Of a stretch of DNA of 60,843 nt, positions 34,901 to 48,523 are shown piece after piece (within the stretch, counting starts at the first letter, position 1; each line of letters starts with the position of its first letter). The DNA lies in NCBI GenBank assembly GCA_018398765.1, contig JAHBMJ010001151.1, positions 46,062 to 106,904 of the forward strand. Direction: 5' to 3'. This DNA comes from Chromera velia. Lineage: Eukaryota > Sar > Chromeraceae. The notes under the pieces were generated by a model that saw only the letters and a program-made list of their open reading frames with translations, ran no database searches and was not told the origin of the DNA. The translations under genes were made by a program, and so were the position numbers.

Positions 34901-37900
34901 GCATGTCGCGAGACTGACTTTGAGGGTGCCCCGGAAGAAGACAGAATCTTTGCTGAGGGTGGTGGTCGATCCGTCACAGTCCAGGTCCACGCAGAGACCG
35001 GCAGCTGTTGATCATCGACGCCCAATGGAATGACAGGACAAGTCAATGCTGGCTTCACAAGGGGCGTTTCGGTAACAGCTGCCCCGCCTTGATCACCCCT
35101 GTCGCGTCTGCGCAAGATTTCGGGAATGGGCACCCCGTCCAGTGCCACCCAATCCTCGATGAAGGATTCAACGTCGAGAGCAAACGACTGAAGCAGAGTC
35201 TTTTTCTTCTTCTCACGAATTGACGCGGCGCGAATAATCGATGCGAAGTTCTTGGGGTCACGGGGAGGCGGTTCATCGAGCATTGTGCAGAGCACAGTCA
35301 TGTCACGCACATTAAACTGTCCCACTGACTTCATCCCACCGTTCTGTGCCGCTTGGGTTCTCTGGCAGAGTCTCGAGAGGAGACGGCGTAGAAACGCATC
35401 CAGGCCATTTGCGGGGCATACGGGGACAAAGCCGTTGAAAATCTCTGAAATGAGGGCTTCCAGCTTGCTCCCCTCTTGGTGTTTCTTTGATGCAGTGCGC
35501 AACCGGGACGCCAGAGAAACGGTGCTCATTCCCCTTTTGGCTGGACCCGATGCTGAGCCTCCTCCTTCTCCACCACTCCCCTCCCCCTCGGAGCCTGAGC
35601 TGTCTGGGGGCGGCGCTTTGGGGGACTCTGAAATTCCTCCAATGACGAATGAAGCTTCGATGTGCCTCTTCAGCTTCTGGACCTCTTGAGCGGAAAGGGG
35701 GCTTGCGGGGTGATCAAACATGACACTGAGAGACTGAACGGCAGCCACGACGAGAGAGAAGTCGAGGGCACGGAGACTGGTCACCGTGAGTATCTGGTGT
35801 CCTCTTTTGTTGGATCCTTCACTGCTTCCCGGTTTTTGTTTTTGGGAATTGGATGAGGTTGAGGGAGACGGGGTGTGTTTCCTGCTGGATGGCTGGAGCG
35901 AGCCGCCAATGGCCTCAGGCGCGTTAGGGTCTGTGACGCTTTCGGAGAAGAAGGAGGCAAGGAAACTGTCGAGAAGGGACAGGAACGTGCGGAGAGTATG
36001 AGCCTCTAAGGCTGCAAGAGACATCGTCGGTAGCAACAGCCCTCGGCGTGCCGTCACATCGAACGAAAATCCCGATGCAAGGGTATTGGGGAGAACTCGC
36101 TCGAGAGGTCTTCTCTCTGGTCGTTGGAGTCCAGTCAGGTACCTTGTGACAAAGAAGAGAGACGGAAAGAAAACCCCCCGGATGAAAGCCCACACATGCC
36201 AAGGCACGGGAGCTGACGGAGAGAAATCCGCGATGCCATCTCGATGAGATTCTCTTAACGTCGCTGGAAGTCCATGTTTCAGCCAGGAAGTCGCCATGCT
36301 TTCGAGTTGACTGAAGGACCCGATGGAACCACCCATCTTCAATCCACCCAGCGTGCGACCCCCACTCTCTGCATTCGACTCTCTCCGTCCCTCTTCATCC
36401 AATTTGGCCTGCATCGGCAAACCCGGTTGTTGGTTTTCCTCTTTTTTCTCCTCTACGCTTTCGGGAACAGGTACAAGGGGATGGGAGGAGAAGTCCAACC
36501 GAGAGCTCACACCCCATGCAGGCTGTGAGGGTCTCATGGTCACCAGGCTGAAGTCTCGCAGCTGCACACATGCACGTGTCCGTCCGTTCGTTCGTTCGTT
36601 CACTCATGCATGCATGCAAGTAGGGTGGTGACACAGAATCATGTGAGTACAAACACAGCAGGGCCGCATGATCATAAACAGGTGGCCCACTTGCCGGAAT
36701 AAAAAGAGAAGGAAATGTAGATCAAAGACAAATCCACTAACCGATGGATTACCTCTCTGCTCCTGCCAGTGACACCTGTGTGTCTGTCCTCTCCTGCGTG
36801 CCTTCCCTCCCACCTGCCTGCCTGCCTGCTTGCATGTCTGTTTATTTGTTTTTGTACAAGTGTGAGTGAGTGAGCCCTAGGTGGATTCATGCAGGAAAGA
36901 GGGAAAGACAGACCCACCATTGCCGGCGACAGGTCGCTGAGAGAGTGTGTCTCTAGAATCAGACGTAGGCCCGCCCTCCATGAGGTCCTGTGGGCCCTCA
37001 AACTTGAGGTCCAAACGAACGGGAGAGCCCCAACCTCCTTCTCCTCTGTCGTTCGTCTCTTCCCTCCCGATCTCGGACTACCCCCACTCCGACTCCTTCC
37101 ACTCCGATCGTTCACGCTAGCGCCTCCAGCCGGGCTGGTGGGGTCGCCTGTGTGTTCTGCTGTCCCTGGTTTCTCATTCACTTGGTCACTCGTCACCCCT
37201 GCCGACATGCCATAGAACTCCTGATCTGGTTTCAGGCACTGCTGAGAGGACCGAGCGGGAGGACCCAAGCTGACAGCCATGGAGGCACACACGTCGGCCC
37301 AGCCTGTCTGCCTCAAGGGGGCACTGCCGGGGGGGTGAGTGGCACCGTCAAAGACTAGCCAATTCTGCCTCTTCCTGTGTGCCCTCAGCACACGCACAGC
37401 GCATTGCACTGCCATCAGAGCGAGAGTGCGACGCCATCCCTCTCGGGCAGATTCCAACAGCTTCTTTTTGTCCTCCCCTTCTCGAGTCTTCCGTCCGTAT
37501 GTAAATTTCAAAACCTTCGCCAGCTCGGGGGGACAGCAATCACTGAAACCCGGGTGCAGCTTCAGAGTTTTTTGGAAGTTGACGAGGAACTCCATCTCCT
37601 CTGCCTGTACGAGAGCCTTGTCAAGCACCGACTTTCTGACAAGAGACGATGTGAGGAATTGGGTCTCGATGAAATTTCGGACAGGACGAAAGCCTCTCGA
37701 GTTGTTCATCGGACCTTCGGGAAAACACGGATGAGTACCGAATCGATCCCAGGGCTGGGAATTCGCCAAATCCCGCCACCCAGATGTTAGACAGGGAGCG
37801 TAACGGGAGGAAGAAAGTTTGAGTGCGTCCTCTATGAAGGGAGCCAAGAGCATTCCGGGCTTTTTCTTCAAACTGAGGCGACTTTGAAAAGTGTAGAACT

Positions 37901-40900
37901 CATCTGTACTCTCTCCCCCCACCTTCCCCCCACGAGACTTCCCAGGATCTCCGTCAAGAGACTCTGACGATTCCTCTCTTTTTGGCTTGGGCTTGGCTTT
38001 TGCCTGAGCCTGCCCTTTGCCTTTGTCGGTCGTGCTTCCCTTTGCACTTCCTTTTGCATTGTTTTGTTTCCCCCCGTCATCTTGATCTTTCCCCCCTCCA
38101 TGCAAATCGGCAACCAAAAAGAGCGCCGACTCGGTCTCCAGCTGCTGCAGAATTTTGGTGGCATCCTCCGTGTGCTCGATTGTGGTGAGGAGGTGAAGGA
38201 AGTACAAGATTACCGAGGAGAGGGGGGCTGAGTTGACTGCATGCCACTCAGACAACTCCATCTCTCTCAGCAGAGGCGGGAGCACTCCCTCAACTCCTGC
38301 ATGCCCTGCAGATCCCTTGGCAGCAGCAGGCTCGTCGGCTCTCTGCAGAACCCCGGAAGAAGTCAAGCAAGCCTCCAGACCGTCCATTCGCCCCGTCAAT
38401 TCTCTGAAGGCCAATGTGTTTGGGTACACAACCCAAGCAGCAACCTCAGCGGCCTCAGGAGATTCTCTCGACTCAAACGCAGGGGTGGAAGCACATCGGA
38501 TTCCCCCATCTGAGGGACCGGGAGAGGAGGAAGGGGAGGCGTTTGGTTTCTGAATACTGTGAGGGGAGGTCTCGTTGAGCTCTGCAGCCACCTGACGCGC
38601 TCCACCTTGAAGTGCTGTGATCGGATTAATCGCTCCATGTGATCCGACAGCAGCCCCAAAGAGCACCGCAGGATCTCTGCCAGGCACTCCGGGATCCAGA
38701 CCGTGGACGTCTCTCAGAAACCGTGGCCATCTCTCTGCACCAAAATGGACAGGACCCCACTCCATCAAGGGGTGGAATCTGTGTGAGATGTTTTTTGGGA
38801 CTTCCACAGGCTTTCTCTTGAATTCCTCTTCCTCCTCTTCTTCTTCTTCTGATTCTCCGTCTGCTTCCTCTCCGTCGTCTTCCCCTTCTTTGTCCTCGCC
38901 ATCCATGACGGAGGAGGACTCACGACTCAAGTCAGCAGCACCCGCATTCTTGGATACATCTCCGCCGTCTACCGTTAGAGACTCATCGGGGTGGTGAGTC
39001 CCGATGTATGCCAGAGAGACATACTCAAAGCACGTGTGGTCTACCGCGCTCTCTGTGGAGGACGGCTCTGGCGCGGCTCTCGGAGAGGTTATGGAGTCAA
39101 TCAGGGACCGGGGAGTTTTCTCTGGGTTTGAGGGCCCCGGCTGTTGGGGGGACCCTTTCTCCCCGGGCTGCGTGTTTGGTGTAGACGGCTGCTGCAGGTT
39201 TGGCGTTAAGCCTCTCCGAGCTTTCGCTTGTGATTTGTATCGTCGCTTCACCTGCAACCTCAAGTGTGCGTCTGCAATCGCGAGTCGTCTTTCTGCGTCC
39301 TCCAATTGTGCAGACACCGCCCGTGAGTGTAACCTTGTCATGCTTTCGGCAAGGATCTGCAGCGCTGTCGTCTTCCCACTCATCGTTGGACCCACAACAA
39401 TCAGGCCCCGACTGTGCCGCAGTGAGGCGTGCATTGTCAGGACAGACTTGAGGAGAACTTCGTGACTGTGGGTCGTCTTCTCATTCTTCAGAGAAAGCGG
39501 GGGACAAGCAGGAGGGTGAGGTCGCTGATCACCATCAACCTCCTCAAGCAAGAGTCTCCTCTGCCTTCCCTTTTCTTCCTCCACCGCCACCCCTGTCACC
39601 ATCCCCTTCTCCCACATAATGTCGAGGGCTGTCTCCCTTACAGACGATTGTGCGTCCTCGAAATCCCTCTCCATCGCAAGACGGGCTGTGCGCACAGCAT
39701 CTGTTTCTGCCGACGGCCGCGCGTCTCCTCCTCCCGCGAGGATTCCCGAAAGGACCGTCAAGTCTGCATGGAGCTCTGGAGGCAGGCGAGACTTCCATAC
39801 AAAAATAAAGGCCTCCACCAAAGCCGCTCGTTCCAGTTCCTCTCGCTCTACTGCCAGGTCTTCACCGTTCTGTTCCGCCTCCTCCGACGAACCCCCTGTG
39901 GCTGCGTGCACTTCCCCCGATGCAGCACTACTCTTCCCCTTCTTTCCAATAACCTCCCCCGGCGCCCACTTGAGCCCTCGCGGCCACCGCCTGCAAGCTG
40001 AGTCAACGGTCCGACGCTCTCGAAGGAGGCGACGGTGCAAAAGAGCGTTCCACACGATCTCGGCACCATCCTCCACGACTCTGTGGAGGAGCCTCTCCGC
40101 CTCCGCGGGGGGACACCTGAGATGCGTCGCCTCACCACCGGCCCCCGTTCCTGCTGTCTCGCCCCTTCGCGTCTCTTCCCTTCCAGTGCCCACAACACAT
40201 CCAGACCCCCTCACCTGGCTGCCTATCATTACCAAAAGATCCGAAGCAGTACGCCACAGGAGGCCAGGGAGGTGCCAGACTGACAGAGGAGAGAAACCCC
40301 GTCTCTCCATCAACAGACGCAATCCCACCTCAGGAGGTGTGCGAACTAAATGGACTGTGCGGAAAGCAGACCGGAGATGACTTGGGACTTCCGAACGGTC
40401 ACACAGACTGTCGCCTACAGGGGTATGGCACCCCAGGGTCATGAACAACGTGAATGTCCGTTTGAAGGCAGCTGGAGATCCGTCCACATTGACTGTCACT
40501 GTCTGTTGGAATACAGAAGACGAGTTGGAGGATTCAAATTCTGCAGCTGAGAGGGGCTTTCCGGGAGCATCCAGGATCACCAGTCTGAGTTCATCCATCA
40601 GTTGACCCATGGCGCCGAGGACGTGGAGGGGAACTGCCTCGACGTTCGTGAGTTCCAACAGACACCCAAGGGCCCCGGCACTCCTCATGTGGGTGTAGAA
40701 GGAGGCCAGACTGAAGAAAGGACCCCGGCAATCGAGGGAAAGGAGGAGCTTGCCTGTCAGATGAGCGAAATCGCGGGTGGTCTCTCTGAGCTCTGGCGTC
40801 TCTTTTGCTCCCTGGATCATGGGCCAGTACTGTGATTTCAAAGTGAGAAAGACGTTCTGTCGGAGCAGCTGTGCATCGACAGAGGGCGAGACATTACACC

Positions 40901-42693
40901 TGGCGTCTGCTTGAAGTTCCCACCCGTACTCAACCTCTCCGGGGAGCTGCCGGATGATCACCCCTGACACAAACATCGAAGTCTGAGGAAGGAACTCAAG
41001 CGAGTTGTCCAGACATGTCAAGATGTTCTGCACCGCAATGAAAGCATCTTTTGTGTCTCCTTTCGCATTCTTCCCCGCCTTTCCGTCTTTCCCAGAAATC
41101 ACACTGTCAATCATCGACGCCTGAGAGCCCCTCTTCTGTTGTTGCCTCCTCCCGGCTTTCTGAAACGCTGACACGGCTTTCTCCTTTGACGTTGACTGTT
41201 CCCCAACGCACTCACTTTCAGATCCACTGTCACAGAAAAAGCTCTTCTCTCCCTCGGCAGTCGGCACACGGATGCGCTCTAAGTTTGGGTGGGAAGGAGG
41301 TGCGTCGAACCCGGAGATGGGATTATCATGAAAACGCCAGTACGCTCTCGCAAATTTTTGCCACTCATAATCGAGGGGCGATTGCACAGACTGTTCCTCA
41401 AGGTGAGTGACAGTCGACAGGTGTCCCTTCACTGCCGTGAGAAGTGCCTCCGCCTTCACTCTATGTTGAGGCAGAAGTGGGTTTCGGGCCTCCTGTCCAC
41501 TCACAACGTGCTGCTGGCTCTGGTGTTTGCCACTCCGCCCTCCTCCCCCTTTCTCCCTTTCTCCCCCCTCTGGATTGGGAAATTGACGTTTGCGCGCACT
41601 GGCACAGGGAAATGAGAAATCTGCCCGTATTTCGCTTTCCGGGGGCACTGCCGAGAGTGTGGCCATCAGCCCCGCAGCAAAAAAGTCCAAAATCACCCTC
41701 ACTGAGTGCAGCTTGAGGTCCCCCTCCAAAGGGGGGTTTCTCCGTGTGCCTGCGAAGACAACAGATGGGTAGGCACTCCCCCAGAGTAAGATCTCAACCA
41801 AGGCTGTGACAGCAAGCAACAAGGCGAGCTGGAGCGCCTGGTTCGTGTATCCATTCAAAATCAGACGACACCACATCAAACCGCATGAGTGCATCAGGTC
41901 AGGATTTGCCTCTGGATCAAAAGGGCAAATTCTTGGACTTGCCCTTGTTGAGGGGATGAGCCCGAGACGCCGTCTCTGCAGCTTCTTCAGCACTGTTTCT
42001 CTCTTTTCTCTGTTCGTGGTCTGATCCAGCCACAGCAAGATCTCTAGTGCTTTCTGTAACAGAATGCGCGACGCACTGGAGACACTCTGACGGAGTTGCT
42101 GTGCAATCGCTGCCTCTAGTCCTCCCAAAATGGACACGACAGCCTTGCTGTCATCGGCACTACAGATCACCGGCCTCGCCTTCGAGTTGGCGAAGAAGAC
42201 AGACTCGAGGCCCGAAGTGCCGTCTCCTTGATCCACATCCATTCTTGGAACGTCCAGAGTGAGGACCTCTCTGCTTATTGCCGTTTCGACTGCCCCAATA
42301 ATCATCACTTCATCGTTGCCCTCGGAAGGCTGAGAGGTCTGCATCACATACCGTCGGCGCTTCTTGACACCCATGATACGACCAACACCCGGAAATGCGC
42401 AAGCCAGAAGGCGCAGAGCCCTAGGCCAGTCGTTGCTCGCAACGCGGGAATACAGTTGAGTCACTTCGAAGTCTTGAAGGAGACGCAACCTAGGGTGGTA
42501 ACTGGGGGAAGAAATGCCCAGCGCGGCTTCCCCCTTCAACAGCAAATTCTGCAGACCCCCATGGAGGGCCGTGTGGACGGCCTCCAGATCTGACAGAACA
42601 GTTCTCAGAGAGTTCATGGTGTTGTCCAATGAGGCGAACCGGAGGAAGTTGGGGCTCTCGTGCATTGCAGTCAGTTGCTGCAGCGTTTGGGGC

Positions 42694-42732
<39 letters not shown>

Positions 42733-42905
42733 AATCAGAGCATGCAACTGGCGGGTCAAAATCAGAAGGTTGTGAGTGGATAGAAAAGGAACTAACGAGA
42801 TGAGTAGGCTAACACCGCAGCGTGGACAAGGTCTGAATCCTCACATGCGTGTTTACAAAGACAGCGAAGAGGAAACAAAGACAGAGAGACAGGGAGACGG
42901 AGACA

Positions 42906-42937
<32 letters not shown>

Positions 42938-45900
42938 AAAAGAGAGAGACCGACCTGTGCAAGAACGGCCCGAGCAGATTCAAGGCGAGCCAGCTGGCCG
43001 GGAGGGATCACTTCGAGGAGTGCCTTCCCTGCCTTCCGGTCCTCCTGCACCCCCGCCTCCCCCAACGCCTGTCCGAGAGAACGCCACAGACTCTGGCACT
43101 CTTTCCAAAGCTCCACGACTTTCATACCTGTCGTCAGCTTCGCTATCAGACTTTCAATTTTCTCCCAGAGGTGAGTTCCGTTGTCAGGCACGTCATTACC
43201 CGACGCGGTCCGGTCGAGACCAGCGGGCCCCCCTCCCGTCCCCCCAAGACAGTTGGACATGCAACAGTGGCCGTCCTGTCCGATGTTCCGCAGGGTTGCC
43301 ATCATGAGCCCCAACTCTTGGAGGAGAGTGTCGATGTTGATGATCTCGATCATCTCCCCTGCAGCGAGGTGCTTCTCAAGGGATTCCTGGTCAGCGTGTC
43401 GCTCTGCGTCAAGATCTGCGAGGAAGAAAGGCTGGGCTCTCTTCACCACGCCTCCAGCTGCACTGCTTGCTCCTGTCTCTGCTTGCGCCTGTGCAAACGC
43501 GACGGCTGCTTCTCTGTCCTGCCTGAAGAGGGCTTCTGCGTCGTCTGTGAAGGTCTCTGTCCCGAATGCGTACAGAAGAGTGGGCTCGACTGACCGACCA
43601 AGACGAAAAATTTGACCGAGGGACTGACGTCTCTCTGTCGCTGTGCCTCCAGAAGTGGGCGGGGGGGTGGGGGTATGTCCGTCTGATTGTTTTTGCCCTG
43701 CGGAGGGTTTCCCTCCATGAATTCTGTCGCGATCGGTTCGTTCAAAGGAAGCCCGAATGGAATTGAGCACTGTCACGTTCTCTGTGACCAGAGTCCCGTT
43801 GGACTTTCGAAATCTGAAGCTCATCTGATTGGCTGCAGCTTCGACCGCTTCGAGTTTGGACTCGACGGTGTGTTCTCTGGAGACGTGGGCGTGGAGACGC
43901 AGACAGAAATCAAACTTCGGCTGCTTGAACAGTTCCAGTTCCATCACGTTACCCAAAGTCAGCGACTCTTGCTGCAACTCCAGACCCAAATATTCGGACA
44001 ACCACAGCCAGTGACGAGGACGAATTCCTGGATGCTTGACCAGGAACAGAAAGGGGGTGTATTCGGACAATTGGTGAATCTTCGCAAGGGTCTGATCACC
44101 TGCGCGACAGGGTTCAGGCAGAAGGGCAATGCTGGCTCTCGGCTTGGAGCCAGGCGTTGCGACAGAAAGCCTCTGCGTGTCTGCGTCCTCGCTGTCAGGA
44201 TCAGTCATCAAGTCCTGCACAGTGGCCTTCCACTGGTCGAGTCGCTCGATGAACCCGTCGACCTTGAAACTTGCAAGCGGTTTGTGTAACCACTGCAACT
44301 CGCTTGTGAACACCTGGGAAGTCACGCCCCAGAGGTCGACGTAGGGCTTGATCTCTGCCACACATTTGTCTAGGCGGGACTTCAGTGGTTCCTGGTTTCC
44401 TATTCTCAACAGTCGCTCCTCTTCCAGAAGCTTGTCGACAGAGTCATCCAGACCCGTGATTTCATCTTGAATGAATGAGACCCTGTCATTGTATTTCTCT
44501 GCAGTCTCTGCTGTCAGCCGCTCTGTTTGGTGTTCCTGAGCCTCAGGATTAAACACGCGTCGAGGCCCCATTTCCCTCAGAGAGCGAACACTCCCGAGAA
44601 CCTTGTCGAGGTCGTGGATGAGCGTCGTGCGCTTTCGGTCCAACTGCTCAAGAAACGTCATTCGTGATCTCTGAAGCCTCTGGGTCGCTGTCTGTGTGAG
44701 GGACTGCAGAGAGGCCAGATGAGTCGACACAATCGAGAACGCCGTCTCCGGCCTGCTTGTTTGGAGCGTCTGCTGAGTCTTCAGAAACGCGCAGATGACA
44801 GACATGTGACTGTTCAGTAGCCACAGCAGCTGAGCCCCCACCTGCCTCCTCGTCTCGCCTTCCACGAAATCATAAAAGGACGAGAAAAGACTTGACTGCC
44901 ACTGTTGTCTCGTGTGGAGGTCGGAAACAGAATCCACAGGCTCTGCCAGGCGTTCTGTGACTGTGAGAAAGGCCTCGTAGACAATCACACAGAGCTCCTC
45001 AAGTTCGTCTGCAAGGTACAAGACGACGGAGCGGCAAAGTCGGTGGATGGTTTGGTCGAGTTGCGTTCGAACTTCCTTGCACTCCACTGCAAACAAGGAG
45101 AGCTCCACCAGACCCACAGAAAGATTCTGAATTTCCGCTCGAGATTTCAACAGTAGATGATATTCTCGAGTGAGTGCCTGCACCTCCTCAGTAGTCAAAA
45201 AGACCTTCGAACGTGCGCGTTTGCGAATCTGGTCTCTGACCTCTTGAGTAAATAGAGATTCAGGTTGGCACTCCATATCCCCATCATCACCCATCAACGT
45301 GCCAGAACGCGACACACCATCACGAAGATTAGGGGAGCTCCCCAGTGTTCCAAAAGAGACCTTCCGTCCAGGTGGAGAATTCTGGTCGTCCTTTGTGACA
45401 GTAGAGTCAGCAGGGGTGCGCGCACCATGGCGGCCGGAAGCAAATCCCCCTCCGCCGCCTCCCATGAATTCTTGCAAGAGGAGACGCCGAGCGGGGGCAA
45501 ATTCTTGGTTTTCCTTCTCCAACTTCGCCAATTCTGCTAACTCTGCCTCTTGCTCAGAGTAATCTTCTTCCACGTCGTCCTGATTGAACGTGTCAACGTG
45601 CCACTGGAGATTCAGGGTGCTTCTCCGTCTCAAAGGGTTGCGGGCTCCTCTGTGCTTTTCAAGAGTCCAGCCCGGAGGGCGTCTGAAGACTTCTTTCTTG
45701 GCGAGACGGGGGACGGGCTTTCCACTCCTGTGCAGAAAGGGAATTCCCTCCATACGGAGAAGAAGCTCTCTCTCTGCACCCCACAGCCAGTCTCTCTCTT
45801 CACGAGCTTGCTGAGAGAGAGGACCGCTGTCTATGTCGCCATCTTCGTCGTCTGAGTCGCTGTCGTTCTCCTCCTCTCCGTTGTCTGACAGATTCAACTC

Positions 45901-48492
45901 ACTCTTTGCAGGGTCGGGATCTCGTGTGGTCTTCTCCAGGAGCTTCATGAGACGACCGGCAGGATCGTTGGAGCTCTTCGCAGGATCGTCATTGAACTGC
46001 GCGTTCAACAGACTAGTCAACACGTCGGCAATCTTGGCAGCATCCTTCGGTACCACCGCCTTGCCTACTCCTGGAACTCTGCGAATCGGCCCTGTGACAT
46101 ATTCGGTTGAGAGAATTTCGAAGAGCTCCAACAGCTGGGCACACTCGGTCGTCAGCTTGGGGGTGAAGGCAGCAGCTGAGGGAAGCCCTCGTCGAAGCAC
46201 TGCGTTCTGTTCCTTCTCCCTCGTATTCTCTGACGCAAATCGAGCGAGCGTCCAGGAGGTGAACCCTTCCATCGCGATCTCTCGACAGATCGTTCGAATT
46301 CGAAAGGTCGCCAGAGCTATCTCCTCAATTGCAGCTCCCTCACTGTCCGAATTGTCTTCATCCCCCATTGTCACCTGAGCCTTCTTTGCCGGCTGCTGAC
46401 TGCGAAGGCTCCTGCTTCCAGTCGAGTTGAGCCCCCCCTTCGAGCTCTCATCATCCCCCGAGTCTCCAGAGTCCAGAGACACGGTGGGGTCGCTGAGACC
46501 TCTCAAATCCAGACCCCAGTAGGGGTAAGTCTGTCTGCGCTCGTGGCCGACCGGGACCTGCCCCCCTCCCTTCCCCGCACTCGACTGATTTGCATCTTCT
46601 TCTTCTCTGTCGAGGGCGCCGTAAAGACACCAGCGGAGGATGCGGGGGTCCATGTATCGTGTTGTCAACTGATTCTCAAACTCCTTCACCACTCGGAGAC
46701 GGCGTGTGTCGAGGATGAGATCGCGGACAAACTCCAGAAAACATGGAGTGTCAGGGCGGGCCTCGAGCTCCATTCGGACAAAAGACTTTCGGGGAAGGAG
46801 AACGGACGGGTGGTCATGGCTGTGTTGGTGTGAGTGTGAGTGCTGTGAATGTCTGAAGGACATCGAGGCGTTGAGTGTGGACTCTGCCTTGTGGAGCTCT
46901 TTTGTCTTTTGCATGACGTCGTCAAATGCGGAGGTGCGGAGAATCCATCCGTACTGCATGTAGGTCGCATGAAGGGCCGAGACGGCACGCAGGCCGGGAT
47001 CAATGAGAAACTTTGCCTTTGCAACTGCGTTCTGAATATCCCCGTCACGCCCGTCAATACTGCAGAGCCGCTCATCCGGCATGCGAAGGTGAGTGACTCG
47101 ATAGGAGGGGGGGGCCTCGTCTTCATTCTGTTTGCTCTTTCCCGAGTGTCCTGAAGCAACTGAGACGATACTCTTTCTGTGGGAGATCTTCGGTGGCTGC
47201 ACCTTGGTCAGAAGGGGAACGTCCGGAATTGCACAGAAGACTGTACGGTGAAGACTTCTGACATCGGCAAAAGTGTCGACAGCACCTAGGATGGCATCCT
47301 CTGAGAGCATTCTCCGAGCATCTTCGACTGTGGGTCTGAGGACGAGAGAGGTGTGGGTGGTTCTTGTGTGAGATTCTGAGGCAGTCACAGCCGCCTCGAG
47401 ATGAAATGTGAAGAGGGAGTGGGCTCTCTTGCGTGAGGTCGTGATGGCTGATGTTTTTCCTTTGGTGAGTGCAGCACCAACGTGTAGTTGTTTTTCTTTG
47501 GGGCTGAGGAAGTCGTCCCCCTCTTTGCCGAGCCTCCTGCGTGTCAGACGGCGGTCCATGCTCTTGAGGACCTTCAGAGTCGTTTTGTCTCGACGTACGT
47601 TGATGTGTCGTCTGTCGATGTTGTCCTGTCGGACCTCCAGGTTCTCGACGTTCAGAATGTTGGAGCCTCCGTGGAAGTTGATCACCGCGTCTGGAGCAAC
47701 AGGAAAGGCCAAATTAGAAAGTTGGGCCAACTCCACTTCGGGGGCCTGTTCAAGAACAGACAGCGCACTGATGAACCCCAGACACATCAGCTCTTCAGCA
47801 ACCGACTGCCATGTCTCGGGATGCCAAGTGAAGTGATGAAGCAGTTGGAGGTACCTGCGGGCAGGAATGATGAAAGAGGAAAAGAAATATGAGGTAAGAG
47901 AACAAGGGGGGGATGACAGACTTGTTGTGTAAGATTTCAGCGTGCGGTGCATGGGTTGCTGCTGCGTTCACAGAGATGCAAAAGAAAAATAAAGGGGAAA
48001 AACGGTGAGAGAGAAAGCGACCAACGTGAAGAAATCCCACCAAAAGAAAGGAAGGGAAGCCGTCTATCGACGTACGTACCTCCGGATAGAAGCCAGAACC
48101 ACCAGATGGAGTTGTGTTGCGATAATCTTGTTACAGAGAGACACCAGCCGCGCAGCCATAGAGGGAACGTCGCCCCAAGTAGAGGCTGCCAGAAGCTTTG
48201 GATAGACTTGCTGCAACAGAGAGGGATCGGTGGGTACGTGTATGGACGCGTGGAAATAAGGACGCACTGTCTGCCCGAGGGGCTACGGAGAGTCTTTCCC
48301 GGAACGCTGTCAATCACTGAGCACAAAACTATACAAGCCAGGAAAAGGAAGAAAGAACACCGAGAAAGACCTTCTTTGACTTCTTTGCCAGGCCGTTTCA
48401 TCCCAGAGAGTTCTTTCTCAGCCTGCAGATAAACGTTCACTCTGATTTGCAGGGCCTGGATGTCCCTCTTAATTGCGGGGTTGGTAATGAGA

Positions 48493-48523
<31 letters not shown>

